DNA from: Agromyces intestinalis
Lineage (GTDB): Bacteria > Actinomycetota > Actinomycetes > Actinomycetales > Microbacteriaceae
DNA: 64,000 nt
Assembly (NCBI RefSeq): GCF_008365295.1
Contig: NZ_CP043505.1
Span: forward strand, 1,798,001-1,862,000
Reading direction: 5' to 3'
A program made the position numbers and the translations under genes. The notes beneath the pieces were generated by a model. The model was not told where the DNA came from and ran no database searches. It saw only the letters and a list, made by a program, of their open reading frames with translations. Position 1 is the first letter of the stretch, and each line of letters starts with the position of its first letter. Shown piece by piece: positions 1 to 7,968 of this stretch.

Positions 1-1
1 C

Positions 2-214
2 CGGCGGTTCTCGGAGTACCGCGAGACCGTCCACGGCATCTCGGATCGCGTGCTCGCCGCGCGCCTGCGCGAACTCGAGTCGGGCGGGCTCATCGAACGG
101 CACGTGCGCCCGACCACACCCGTGACGATCAGCTACACGCCGAGCGCCGACGGCCTGCGGCTCATGGAGCTGCTGCAGCCGCTCACCGAGTGGACCTTGG
201 CGCGCGGGCGGTAG
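2..214 (+). CDS. HxlR-type winged-helix regulator, C-terminal part
   Basis: The 70 codons before the TAG at 212-214 encode the end of a small winged-helix repressor of the HxlR type. Visible features are the recognition helix region GISDRVLAARLRELESGGLIER followed in two pieces by the wing (VTISYTPSADG) and the terminal helix LMELLQPLTEW. HxlR proteins are usually 100-130 residues, so roughly 35-50 residues lie before the window. They act as dimers sensing redox, aldehydes or metals, but nothing here shows the ligand. The gene is convergent with the CE7 esterase that follows, so it is probably not its partner regulator. Confidence 0.8.
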   Translation, partial: RRFSEYRETVHGISDRVLAARLRELESGGLIERHVRPTTPVTISYTPSADGLRLMELLQPLTEWTLARGR

Positions 215-245
215 CGCCACCGCCGCTCCTCGACCAGCGGGCGGG

Positions 246-1229
246 CTAGCCCGCGAGATGCGCGGCGAGCCAGGCGGCCTGGCGCTGCCAGTGCACGCCC
301 TGGCCGCCCTCGTGATCGTTGAAGGCGTAGTCGACGATGTCGGCGTCACCGCCGGCCCACGCGTTGCGCGCCGCGTACACCGTCGAGGGCGGGCAGGTGG
401 CGTCCATGAGGGCGTCCGAGAACAGGGCGGGCGCACTCGCGCGCTTGGCGAAGTTCACGCCGTCGAAGTACGAGAGGGTGCGGAACACCTGCTCCGCGGC
501 ATCCCGATGCACCGAGAGATATCGCACGATCTCCTGGTAGGGGTCGCGGTCGGTGAGCCCGACCGCCCGCTCGAAGTTGCAGAGGAACGGCACGTCGGGC
601 ATCGCCGCGACCAAGCCCTCGCTCAGACCGGCGGCCGCGATCGCGATGCCGCCGCCCTGGCTTGCGCCCGTCACCGCCACCCGGTCGGCGTCGACCGGGT
701 CGAGCGAGCGCACCGCGTCGACGGCGAGCACCGCGTCGGTGAACACGCGTCGGTAGTAGTACTCGGCCGGATCGTGAACGCCCCGGGTCATGAAGCCCGG
801 CGCCGACGGCGCGGTGCCGTGCGGATCGGGGGTGGCGCCGCCCGTGCCCCAGCCGCTGCCCTGCCCGCGGGTGTCCATCACGAAGTGGACGTAGCCGGCC
901 ACCGCCCATCCCAGCCGCTCGTGCGGCAGCCCTCGCCCGCCGCCGTAGCCGACGAACTCGACCACGGCCGGCAGCGGCACCGAGGCATCCGTCGCGCCCG
1001 CCGGAGCGACCAACCACCCGCGCACCGGGTCGCCCGCGAAGCCGCTGAACTCGACGTCGAAGACGTCGACGAGCCTGAGCGGCGAGGCGACGCGCTCGAG
1101 ACGCGGGGGCCGCGCGACGGCGCGCGATTCGGCGAGCGTCGCACTCCAGAACGCGTCGAAGTCGACGGGCTCGGCGATGTCGGGGCGGTACGCACGCAGC
1201 TCGTCGAGGGGCAGATCGAAGCGGGGCAT
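246..1229 (-). CDS. Acetylxylan esterase / cephalosporin-C deacetylase family (CE7)
   Basis: A 327-residue alpha/beta hydrolase of carbohydrate esterase family 7, which removes acetyl groups from xylo- and other oligosaccharides and from cephalosporin C, usually as an intracellular hexamer. The CE7 signatures are all present: an RGQG motif after the oxyanion region, the nucleophile elbow GASQGG with Ser190, the acid Asp276 in LMDATCPPS, and His306 in NDHEGG. The length is typical of CE7 (about 320). No signal peptide is visible, so it should act in the cytoplasm on imported acetylated oligosaccharides. It lies upstream of a TetR regulator on the same strand (51 bases apart). A role in deacetylating mannan or xylan fragments is inference. 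Confidence 0.9.
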   Translation of the reverse strand: MPRFDLPLDELRAYRPDIAEPVDFDAFWSATLAESRAVARPPRLERVASPLRLVDVFDVEFSGFAGDPVRGWLVAPAGATDASVPLPAVVEFVGYGGGRGLPHERLGWAVAGYVHFVMDTRGQGSGWGTGGATPDPHGTAPSAPGFMTRGVHDPAEYYYRRVFTDAVLAVDAVRSLDPVDADRVAVTGASQGGGIAIAAAGLSEGLVAAMPDVPFLCNFERAVGLTDRDPYQEIVRYLSVHRDAAEQVFRTLSYFDGVNFAKRASAPALFSDALMDATCPPSTVYAARNAWAGGDADIVDYAFNDHEGGQGVHWQRQAAWLAAHLAG

Positions 1230-1280
1230 GCGGTCCTCTCGGGGGTGGGGAACAGGTCGGGCGGCGTCGAAGGGGCGGGG

Positions 1281-1934
1281 TCAGGATGCCTCGGGCCCGC
1301 GCCCGGGCGGCGCGGGCGGCGCGAGCAGCCGTTCGAGGAGTTCGAGCGACGGTGTCGGGTCGATGGCGGGGTCGAGCAGCCACTGGGTCTGCAGGCCGTC
1401 GGAGGCGGCGATCACGAGCGAGGCCACGGCGACGGGCTCGAGGTCGGCGCGCACGCGGCCGGCGGCCTGGTCGCGACGGATGCGCTCGATGAGGTCGACC
1501 CGGATGTTCGCGAACCGGTCGGCGGCGAACCGGCGAGCCTCGGGATGCCCGGCCTCGAGACCGTTCGCGACGAGCGTCGTGTAGAGCTGCACGAGGCCGG
1601 GCACGCGCTGGTTGCGTCGGGCGGCGTGGGTCATGACGCCGACCACCGAGGTCTCGTCGTCGTCGGGGTCTTCGACGGCCTCGCGCTCGGCTGCGGCCAC
1701 GTAGACGGCGACGAGCAGTTCCTCGCGCGAGTCGAAGTAGTGCCGCAGCGCCGCGTGCGATACCCCGATCGCCTCGCCGATCGCGCGCAGCGAGGTGCCC
1801 CGCGCTCCGCGCTCGGCGAACACCTCGATCGCCCGGTCGAGGATCTCCTGTCGACGCGCGACGCCCTTGCGGTACGAGCCGCGCGCCGGAGTGGACGAGC
1901 CGGGCGTCGGCTCGGGTTTCGCGGCGTCGTCCAT
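1281..1934 (-). CDS. TetR/AcrR family transcriptional regulator
   Basis: A 217-residue one-component repressor. The TetR N-terminal helix-turn-helix is clear at about residues 28-75: RRQEILDRAIEVFAERG, then TSLRAIGEAIGVSHAALRHY and FDSREELL. The C-terminal ligand domain is not recognisable to a substrate. It is divergent from the sugar isomerase/oxidoreductase pair, and the 64-base gap between them contains a perfect 9-4-9 palindrome, so it most likely represses itself and that pair. An alanine/glycine/proline-rich C-terminal tail (PPAPPGRGPEAS) is probably unstructured. Confidence 0.92.
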   Translation of the reverse strand: MDDAAKPEPTPGSSTPARGSYRKGVARRQEILDRAIEVFAERGARGTSLRAIGEAIGVSHAALRHYFDSREELLVAVYVAAAEREAVEDPDDDETSVVGVMTHAARRNQRVPGLVQLYTTLVANGLEAGHPEARRFAADRFANIRVDLIERIRRDQAAGRVRADLEPVAVASLVIAASDGLQTQWLLDPAIDPTPSLELLERLLAPPAPPGRGPEAS

Positions 1935-1958
1935 GCCGTCGAATCTACCCTGGACGAA

Positions 1959-1980
1959 AAAACCTCCACACGGAGGTTTT
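1959..1980. promoter_or_regulatory. Palindromic operator candidate between TetR and isomerase genes
   Basis: A perfect inverted repeat with arms AAAACCTCC (1959-1967) and GGAGGTTTT (1972-1980) around a 4-base spacer, centred in the divergent promoter region and 19 bases before the isomerase ATG. Its 22-base size and symmetry fit a TetR dimer-pair site. The right arm (GGAGG) also lies a little far upstream to serve as ribosome binding site for the isomerase start at 1999. The regulator assignment is inference from position. Confidence 0.7.
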
Positions 1981-1998
1981 CTCTGCTACGTTCGGGTC

Positions 1999-2823
1999 AT
2001 GACCACACCGACGACGACGTCCATCCAGCTCTTCACCCTTCGCGACCAGCTCGACCGGTCGCTCGACGACACTCTCGCGGGCGTCGCGGGCGCCGGCTTC
2101 ACCGCTGTCGAGCCGTACGATTTCGTGCGGCGCGCCGCCGAGTTCGCGGCCGCGTTCGAGCGGCACGGGCTGCGAGCGCCGACCGGGCACGCGTTCCTCG
2201 CCTCCCCCTCGTTCATCGGCCCCGACGGCAGCCCCACCGACGACGCGACCCCGACCAACGACGAGGTGTTCGAGGCGGCGACCACGCTCGGCATGCAGAT
2301 CGTGTTCGACCCCTACACCGACCCCGAGCGCTGGAGCACCCGCGCCGACATCGAGGTGACCGCCGAGCGACTGAACGCCGCGGCGGCCGCGGCCGCCGCC
2401 CACGGCCTGCGCGTCGGGTACCACAACCACGCCCACGAGCTCGACCGCGAGGTCGCCGGCGCCGACGGCCGGCTCGGGCTCGAGGTGCTCGCCGACGCGC
2501 TCGACCCGGCCGTGCTGCTCGAGGTCGACCTGTACTGGGCGGCGCGCGCCGGCACCGACGTGCCCGCACTCGTTCATCGGCTCGGCGACCGGGTCGCGGC
2601 CGTGCACGTGAAGGACGGCTCGCTCGCCCCGGCGCTCACCGCCGAGTACCCGCCGGCCGACCAGGTGCCCGCCGGCGAGGGCAACGTGCCGCTGCGCGCC
2701 GCGATCGCCGCCGCCACCGCGCTCGAGTACACCGTGGTCGAGTTCGATGCGTACCACGGGGGCGACCTCTACGCCGCGGTTGCCGCGAGCCGAGGGTTCC
2801 TCGACGCCCGGGCGGCGGCCTGA
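1999..2823 (+). CDS. Sugar phosphate isomerase/epimerase family TIM-barrel protein
   Basis: A 274-residue xylose-isomerase-like TIM barrel (AP endonuclease 2 superfamily; relatives include inosose isomerases, dehydratases and sugar epimerases). Visible barrel motifs include IQLFTLRDQL at the start, GYHNHAHEL, LEVDLYWAARAG and AAVHVKDG, which carry the acidic and histidine residues that bind the divalent metal. I start it at ATG 1999 because the region upstream in this frame runs through the operator and the divergent TetR gene. Its stop overlaps the next ATG by one base, so it is translationally coupled to the Gfo/Idh/MocA gene. This pair is typical of catabolism of inositol- or keto-sugar-like compounds; the substrate is unknown. 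Confidence 0.9.
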   Translation: MTTPTTTSIQLFTLRDQLDRSLDDTLAGVAGAGFTAVEPYDFVRRAAEFAAAFERHGLRAPTGHAFLASPSFIGPDGSPTDDATPTNDEVFEAATTLGMQIVFDPYTDPERWSTRADIEVTAERLNAAAAAAAAHGLRVGYHNHAHELDREVAGADGRLGLEVLADALDPAVLLEVDLYWAARAGTDVPALVHRLGDRVAAVHVKDGSLAPALTAEYPPADQVPAGEGNVPLRAAIAAATALEYTVVEFDAYHGGDLYAAVAASRGFLDARAAA

Positions 2824-3938
2824 TGGGCGCGCCCGTCGGCGTCGGCGTGATCGGCGCCGGCAACATCAGCGACACCTACCTCGAGCACCTCACGAGCTTC
2901 CCGGATGTCACGGTGCACGTCGTGGGCGATCTCGACGTCGACCGCGCTCGCGCGCAGGCCGACGCCTACGGGGTGCGCGCCGCGGGCGACGGCGACGCCG
3001 TGCTCGCGCACCCCGATGTCGAACTGGTGGTGAACCTCACCGTTCCGGCGGTGCACGCCGAGATCTCGACCGCCGCGGTCGAGGCCGGCAAGCACGTCTG
3101 GAGCGAGAAGCCGATCGGCGTCGACCGGGCCGGCGCCGCCGCACTGCTCGAACGGGCGGCGGCGCGGGGCGTGCGCGTCGGCGTCGCACCCGACACCGTG
3201 CTCGGCCCGGGCGTGCAGTCGGCGCGCCGCGCCATCGCACGCGGCGACATCGGCCGGCCGCTCTTCGCGCAGACCACGTTCCAGTGGCAGGGGCCAGAGT
3301 TGTTCCACCCGAACCCCGGGTTCCTGTACGCGCGCGGGGCGGGTCCGCTGCTCGACATGGGGCCGTACTACGTGTCGACGCTCGTGCACGTGTTCGGCCC
3401 CGTGGCATCCGTCGTCGCCGTCGGCCAGCGGGCCTTCGATACGCGGACCGTCCGCGTCGGGCCGTTCGCCGGGCAGGAGTTCCCCGTCGAGATCACCTCG
3501 ACCGTGCACGTGCTCACCGAGTTCGAGCAGGGCGGGCAGGCGCAGAGCCTGTACAGCACCGATTCGGCGTTGCGCCGGCAGGGCGTCGTCGAGATCACGG
3601 GCACCGAGGGCACCATCGTGATCCCCGATCCCAACGGGTTCTCTGGGCGCATCGCGCTGGTGCGGCCGCTCTCGTCCGACGACGAGGAGCAGGTGTGGGT
3701 CGACGTCGAGCAGGAGGGTGTGGTCGTCGGCCGCGGGCTCGGCGCGCTCGACCTCGCCCGCGCGGTGCGCGAGGACCGACCGCACCTCGCGACCGGGGAG
3801 CTCGGCTACCACGTGCTCGACACGCTGCTCTCGATCGAGGAATCGGTCGAGCGGGGCGGGTTCGTCGAGGTGGCGAGCACGGTCGGGGTGGTGGGCGCGA
3901 TGCCTGCCGACTTCGACCCGTACGCGCGCACCGTGTGA
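2823..3938 (+). CDS. Gfo/Idh/MocA family NAD(P)-dependent oxidoreductase
   Basis: A 371-residue dehydrogenase. The N-terminal Rossmann motif GVIGAGNISDTYLEHL is at residues about 6-21, and the family EKP motif (WSEKPIG, about residue 94) supplies the conserved lysine. The C-terminal alpha/beta substrate domain includes GPLLDMGPYYVSTLVHVFG, where the D-x-G-x-Y/H pattern of the family is seen. Start ATG 2823 overlaps the TGA of the isomerase by one base. Members oxidise or epimerise sugars and cyclitols; together with the upstream isomerase it probably forms a two-step carbohydrate conversion under TetR control. Substrate not determinable. Confidence 0.93.
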   Translation: MGAPVGVGVIGAGNISDTYLEHLTSFPDVTVHVVGDLDVDRARAQADAYGVRAAGDGDAVLAHPDVELVVNLTVPAVHAEISTAAVEAGKHVWSEKPIGVDRAGAAALLERAAARGVRVGVAPDTVLGPGVQSARRAIARGDIGRPLFAQTTFQWQGPELFHPNPGFLYARGAGPLLDMGPYYVSTLVHVFGPVASVVAVGQRAFDTRTVRVGPFAGQEFPVEITSTVHVLTEFEQGGQAQSLYSTDSALRRQGVVEITGTEGTIVIPDPNGFSGRIALVRPLSSDDEEQVWVDVEQEGVVVGRGLGALDLARAVREDRPHLATGELGYHVLDTLLSIEESVERGGFVEVASTVGVVGAMPADFDPYARTV

Positions 3939-4100
3939 GTCTCCCCGGTCGTTCTGCCACGCCCGCTGCGCCGCGGTGGGTCATCTGACGAAACGGGGAG
4001 TCGTACCCCTTCCGTCGACTGCGGACCCTCCGCCATCATGGGCGCGGCCCCGAGCGGCCGATCCCGACCACCCGCTCTCTCTCCATGGAGGAACCCGATC

Positions 4101-4568
4101 ATGACCTACTCCCCCGCTCCGACGACCGCCACCGCCGACGCGCCGCTGTCGGCGCCGCTCTACGGTGCGACCTTCGGCCAGGCGATCAAGCGCTTCTTCG
4201 CGAAGTACGCGACGTTCTCGGGCCGCGCGAGCCGCAGCGAGTACTGGTGGTGGGCCCTCGCCAACGCGATCATCGTCGCCGTGCTCTATGTGCTCGTGAT
4301 CGTCGCCGGCGTCGCGGGGGCGACCGTCGACCCGTCGACCGGGCTCGCCGCGCCCGGCCCGCTGTTCGTCGTCGCGTACGCGCTGCTGGCCCTCTGGGGT
4401 CTCGCCATCATCGTGCCGAGCCTCGCGATCACGTGGCGTCGCCTGCACGACACCAACCGCTCGGGGGCGTTCTACTTCCTGAGCTTCATCCCGATCGTCG
4501 GCGGCATCATCCTGCTGGTGTTCACGCTGCTCGACTCCGACCCCGCGGGTGCGCGCTTCGACCGCTGA
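4101..4568 (+). CDS. DUF805 family membrane protein
   Basis: A 155-residue integral membrane protein of the DUF805 family (YhaH/YhaI-like), function unknown. Family marks are FSGRASRSEYWWW before the first membrane helix and the cytoplasmic WRRLHDTNRSG sequence between later helices. Three or four hydrophobic segments are visible (ANAIIVAVLYVLVIVAGV, PLFVVAYALLALWGLAIIV, FYFLSFIPIVGGIILLVFTLL). ATG 4101 is preferred over earlier in-frame starts because GGAGG lies 10 bases upstream and the protein begins with the usual low-complexity cytoplasmic tail. It stands alone, convergent with the AlkA-type gene. Confidence 0.93.
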   Translation: MTYSPAPTTATADAPLSAPLYGATFGQAIKRFFAKYATFSGRASRSEYWWWALANAIIVAVLYVLVIVAGVAGATVDPSTGLAAPGPLFVVAYALLALWGLAIIVPSLAITWRRLHDTNRSGAFYFLSFIPIVGGIILLVFTLLDSDPAGARFDR

Positions 4569-4583
4569 CGCCCCGGTCGACCA

Positions 4584-4656
4584 CGCCGCTGCGCCACTTC
4601 GGCGGCCGCTGCGCCCCTTCAGCGGGCGCGGACGACGCCGAAGTGGCGCAGCGGCG
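4584..4656. terminator. Convergent hairpin between DUF805 and glycosylase genes
   Basis: Perfect 21-base arms at 4584-4604 and 4636-4656 (key sequence CTGCGCCACTTCGGCG and its complement) enclose 31 bases that can themselves pair weakly. It sits between two convergent genes, ends three bases before the stop codon of the minus-strand gene, and has no T tract. It most likely stops transcription from both sides. Confidence 0.65.
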
Positions 4657-4658
4657 GG

Positions 4659-5576
4659 TCAGTGCCAGGTGTGGTCGACGAACGGCATGCGCGCGCCGCG
4701 CCGCGGGCGGCGGGGCAGACCGGATGCTCCGAGCAGCCGCACCACGCGATACCGGTGTCCGCGCCACGGCTCGAGGACCTCGAGCATCTCGTCGTCGGTG
4801 AGGTCGCGACCGACGAGGGCGTGACCGACCTGATTCGACAGGTGGTAGTCGCCGATCGAGAGCGCATCGGCGTCGCCGAACGCGCGCTGCGCGACCTCGG
4901 CCGCGGTCCATTCCCCGACCCCCGGGAAGTGCGTGAGCCGCGCCACGGCGTCGGCCCGCGACATCCGCGCCGCCTCGTCGATGCGCTCGGCGAACCGGGC
5001 CGCCGTCGCGACCGTCTGCGCCCGCCGCGGATCGACGCCCGCCCGATGCCACTCCCAGACCGGCACAACCGCCCAGGTCGCGGGCGGCGGCGGCACGCGC
5101 ATCGGGCGCGCCGTCGGACCGGGAGCGACCTCGCCGAACCGCAGCAGCAGGCGGCGCCACGACTCGTGCGCCTGCAGCGTGATGACCTTCTGCTCGAGCA
5201 CGGCCGGCACGAGCGCCTCGAATACGAGTGTCGTACGCGGAATGCGCAGGCCCGGGTTGCGCCGGTGGGCGTCGCGCAGCGCGTCGAGGATGGGATCGAA
5301 GTCGCTCGTGTCGTCGGCGTCACCCATGAGCTCGGGGGCCTGCGCGACCGCCCACCCGGCGCCAGGGCCCCACGCCTCGGCGCGGATCGTGCCGCCGCTC
5401 GCCTGCACGAGTCGCACGGTCGCCACGCCCTCGGGCGTGCGGGTCGCGCGCCACACCGCGCCGTCGCGGTCGAGATGGAACGACGGGTCGCCTGGCCCGC
5501 GCCGCAGGCTGCCGATCGTGCGGTGCAGATCGGTCGGATGCCGCGGCTGCCAGTCGAGGCGTTGGTCGGCGATCAC
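4659..5576 (-). CDS. DNA-3-methyladenine glycosylase II (AlkA-like HhH-GPD)
   Basis: A base-excision repair glycosylase of about 305 residues. The C-terminal HhH-GPD fold is clear: helix-hairpin-helix LTHFPGVGEWTAAEVAQRAF followed by SIGDYHLSNQ, whose aspartate is the catalytic residue of AlkA-type enzymes. The N-terminal part carries a beta-rich AlkA_N-like domain. The open frame extends to 5819, but that extension is arginine-rich and covers a palindromic repeat, so I choose GTG 5574-5576 (VIADQRLDWQPRHP). No methyltransferase (Ada) domain is fused. It is divergent from the PfkB kinase and convergent with DUF805, so it appears monocistronic. Confidence 0.88.
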   Translation of the reverse strand: MIADQRLDWQPRHPTDLHRTIGSLRRGPGDPSFHLDRDGAVWRATRTPEGVATVRLVQASGGTIRAEAWGPGAGWAVAQAPELMGDADDTSDFDPILDALRDAHRRNPGLRIPRTTLVFEALVPAVLEQKVITLQAHESWRRLLLRFGEVAPGPTARPMRVPPPPATWAVVPVWEWHRAGVDPRRAQTVATAARFAERIDEAARMSRADAVARLTHFPGVGEWTAAEVAQRAFGDADALSIGDYHLSNQVGHALVGRDLTDDEMLEVLEPWRGHRYRVVRLLGASGLPRRPRRGARMPFVDHTWH

Positions 5577-5661
5577 CCGTCCAGTCTGACCCACACCCCT
5601 GACAGCCGACCCACGGCGTTGGTGGCACGACGTTCGGCGGCCACGAAGTTCGGCGCGCCAC

Positions 5662-5742
5662 CGCGTTTGTAGGACATTCGCCGGATTGGAGGACGAATTG
5701 GCGATTCGTGCCCTCCGAACACGCGATTGTCCTACAAACGCG
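5662..5742. repeat. Intergenic palindromic element, copy A
   Basis: Outer arms 5662-5681 and 5723-5742 are 20 bases long with one mismatch (TTTGTAGGACATTCGC against GCGATTGTCCTACAAA). Inside is a second imperfect hairpin, GGAGGACGAAT against ATTCGTGCCCTCC. The inner strand shares CGTCCTCCAATCC and GAATGT with the element at 57965-58042, so the two look like members of one family. It lies between divergent genes, which argues against a simple terminator role. Confidence 0.7.
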
Positions 5743-5809
5743 CTGCCGGCGAACGGCCTGGCGGCGGGCCCGATGCGGCGGACGGTCGTGCGGCGGTACG
5801 CTCTCCCGC

Positions 5810-6667
5810 ATGACTGCAAGCGTTTGCATTGTGGGGCCGGCGGCCTGGAACCGCCTCGTCGTGCTCGACCACCTGCCCGACCCGGTGCCGCACATGCAGT
5901 TCGTCCTCGACGAGTGGGAGACGGTCGGCGGCACTTCAGCGGGCAAGGCGCTCGGTCTCACCGGGCTCGGCCGTTCGGTCGCGCTGCACGCGCTCATCGG
6001 CGAGGACGCCGACGGGCTCCGCGTGCTGCGGGCGCTCGAGGCATCCGGCGCCGACCTGCTGATCGAGACCTCCGACCGCACCGAGCGCCACCTCAACCTG
6101 ATGACGCGCGACGGCGCGCGCGTCTCGCTGTTCCTATCGACACCGACCGACGACCCTGCCGGTCCGTCGGCCGACACGATCCGGGCTCTGGCGGAGGCCG
6201 ACGTGATCGTGCTCGACCTCGCGCCGCGTGCGCGCCGACTCATCCCCGCGGCACGCGCGACCGGCCGCCCCATCTGGACCGACCTGCACGACTACGACGG
6301 CGAGGCGGAGTTCCACCGGCCGTTCCTCGAGGCCGCCGACGCGGTGTTCCTGAACGCCGACGCGCTCGGCGACCCGCTGCCGTTCATGCGACGAGCGATC
6401 GGCGGCGGAGCTTCGCTCGTGGTGTGCACGCTCGGCCCCGCGGGTGCGGTCGCGCTCGACCGCGACGGGGTCGAGCACCGGGTCGACGCGGTGCCGGTCG
6501 AGGTCGTCGACACGAACGGCGCAGGTGATGCGTTCATGACGGGTGTGCTGCACGCGACCCTCGACGGGGCCGACGTCGACACGGCGCTTCGCGCCGGCGC
6601 CGCGCACGCGGCATCCGTGCTGGTGACCCGCCATCTGCACCCGTCGCTCGACGTCGTCCTCGCCTGA
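5810..6667 (+). CDS. PfkB/ribokinase family carbohydrate kinase
   Basis: A 285-residue sugar kinase of the ribokinase/PfkB superfamily, which transfers phosphate from ATP to a sugar or nucleoside hydroxyl. It shows the N-terminal substrate-site region (ETVGGTSAGKALGLTGLG), FLNADALG, and the C-terminal PfkB signature VVDTNGAGDAFMTGVLH, whose aspartate is the catalytic base, with the anion hole GAGD. It is slightly shorter than typical (about 300). ATG 5810 begins MTASVCIVGPAAWN, the usual first beta strand. No ribosome binding site is visible, and a LacI-type operator covers codons 2-7, suggesting a leaderless or very short-leader transcript. Substrate unknown. Confidence 0.9.
   Translation: MTASVCIVGPAAWNRLVVLDHLPDPVPHMQFVLDEWETVGGTSAGKALGLTGLGRSVALHALIGEDADGLRVLRALEASGADLLIETSDRTERHLNLMTRDGARVSLFLSTPTDDPAGPSADTIRALAEADVIVLDLAPRARRLIPAARATGRPIWTDLHDYDGEAEFHRPFLEAADAVFLNADALGDPLPFMRRAIGGGASLVVCTLGPAGAVALDRDGVEHRVDAVPVEVVDTNGAGDAFMTGVLHATLDGADVDTALRAGAAHAASVLVTRHLHPSLDVVLA
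5815..5828. promoter_or_regulatory. LacI-family operator candidate overlapping kinase start
   Basis: TGCAAGCGTTTGCA matches every fixed position of the general LacI/CcpA-type consensus TGNAANCGNTTNCA. It covers codons 2-7 of the PfkB kinase. No complete LacI regulator gene is in the window; the LacI-like protein at 36347-37258 lacks a helix-turn-helix, so the binding protein must be elsewhere. Confidence 0.6.
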
Positions 6668-6716
6668 CCGCCCCCGCACCCCATCGCGAGCCCCCGCCGC
6701 GGAAGCCGCCCGCCGG

Positions 6717-7865
6717 CTACGGCACCGGCACGACCGGGGCGGGCACCGGGGCGGGCATCGGCGCCGAGAGATCGGCGATGATGCGGTCGATCTCGGCGAG
6801 CGCGTACGCGGCGAGCTCGCGCTGCTGCGCCTCGGCGACGGGATCCTGCTCCTCGAGGTCGCCGATCACGAGGATGTTCTCGTCGTTCAGCGTGTTCGCC
6901 GGGTCGGTGTAGTTGAAGCTGCCGAGGATGAGCAGCCGCCGGTCGATGACCATGAGCTTGTGGTGCAGCTTCCGCACCCCGGTGCCGCGTCGATTGGCGT
7001 GCAGTTCGACGCCCGCGGTTCCGAGCCCGGTCGTGGCCGCCCATTTCGCGGCGCCCTGATCGCGGTCGAGCACCCCGCGCAGCACGTCGAGCGACGGCCG
7101 CAGCCTGATCATCGTGTCGTCGATGCCCGATGACTGCGCGAACGTGAACATGGCGAAGTCGATGCGCTCGGTCGACTTGAGCATCTGCTTCATCATCTCC
7201 ATCTCGGGCCCGTGCCGCGGCGCGAACAACGGCTTCACGCGCACCTTGGGCAGCCCGTACTCGCTCGGTCGCGGCTGCACGCGCTCGGCGAGGGCGCCGA
7301 ATGTGCCGGTCCACATGCGCTCGAACTCGCGCAGGTACTGGGCCGCCGACTTCTGCCCGCGCAGGATCACCACGTGGTTGAGGTTCTGCCCGGTGACCCC
7401 GCCCGTGCCGCCGCCGTGCGCGGCATCGTTCGTGCCGGTGTCGGTGAGGGTGAAGTTCGTCGACCCGGTGAGCACGGCCGCGCCGCGCTCGCCCTCGTCG
7501 CGCACGATGAACTTCTGGTGGAAGATCGCCGGGTTCAGGTCGCTGATCACCCGTACGCGCGCCTTCAGCAGCGCGGACACGATCTCGCGGTTCACGTCGT
7601 GCTCGCCGGGCTTCAGCCACGGGTCGTCCACCGCCTTGGTCTCGGTGAGGTAGTCGCCCTCGAGGATGACCCTGACGTTCACGCCGCGCGCCTTCGCGGC
7701 GATGATCGCGCGTGCGATGTCCTTCGAGTCGATCTCTTGCACGGCGATCGCGAGGCTGTGCTTCGCGCGCTCGATGAACCCGCGGATCGCGGCATCGAGG
7801 TCGTCGGGCCCGCCGACCGACGATGGCCCCATGTGCAGTTCGATCCCGCCCACGCTGATCGGCAT
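6717..7865 (-). CDS. Phospholipase D-like (two HKD motifs) protein
   Basis: A 382-residue protein with two complete HxKx4D motifs, HQKFIVRD followed by GSTNFT, and HHKLMVID followed by GSFNYTDPANTLNDEN, so both halves of a PLD active site are present. Family members hydrolyse or transfer phosphodiesters of lipids or nucleic acids. ATG 7863-7865 gives MPISVGGIELHMGP and follows a GGGGG-type ribosome site; a longer frame to 7901 exists but is less likely. No signal peptide is seen, so it probably works in the cytoplasm. The C-terminus is a proline/alanine/valine tail (PMPAPVPAPVVPVP). It lies downstream of the MMPL exporter on the same strand, about 100 bases away. Confidence 0.88.
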   Translation of the reverse strand: MPISVGGIELHMGPSSVGGPDDLDAAIRGFIERAKHSLAIAVQEIDSKDIARAIIAAKARGVNVRVILEGDYLTETKAVDDPWLKPGEHDVNREIVSALLKARVRVISDLNPAIFHQKFIVRDEGERGAAVLTGSTNFTLTDTGTNDAAHGGGTGGVTGQNLNHVVILRGQKSAAQYLREFERMWTGTFGALAERVQPRPSEYGLPKVRVKPLFAPRHGPEMEMMKQMLKSTERIDFAMFTFAQSSGIDDTMIRLRPSLDVLRGVLDRDQGAAKWAATTGLGTAGVELHANRRGTGVRKLHHKLMVIDRRLLILGSFNYTDPANTLNDENILVIGDLEEQDPVAEAQQRELAAYALAEIDRIIADLSAPMPAPVPAPVVPVP

Positions 7866-7968
7866 GGTGCACCCCCTGTCCCCTGAGCGCAGGTCTACCA
7901 CCGCGGGTGCGCGGTCGCGTCAGGGCAGGCACGGATGTCGCGGGGCGCGTCGTCCGCGACCGCCTCCG

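Noticed and set aside
258-2822. Long plus-strand frame reading into the oxidoreductase gene
   Set aside because: It is antisense to the CE7 esterase and TetR genes and has low-complexity Arg/Gly/Val composition; only the part from 2823 is a real protein.
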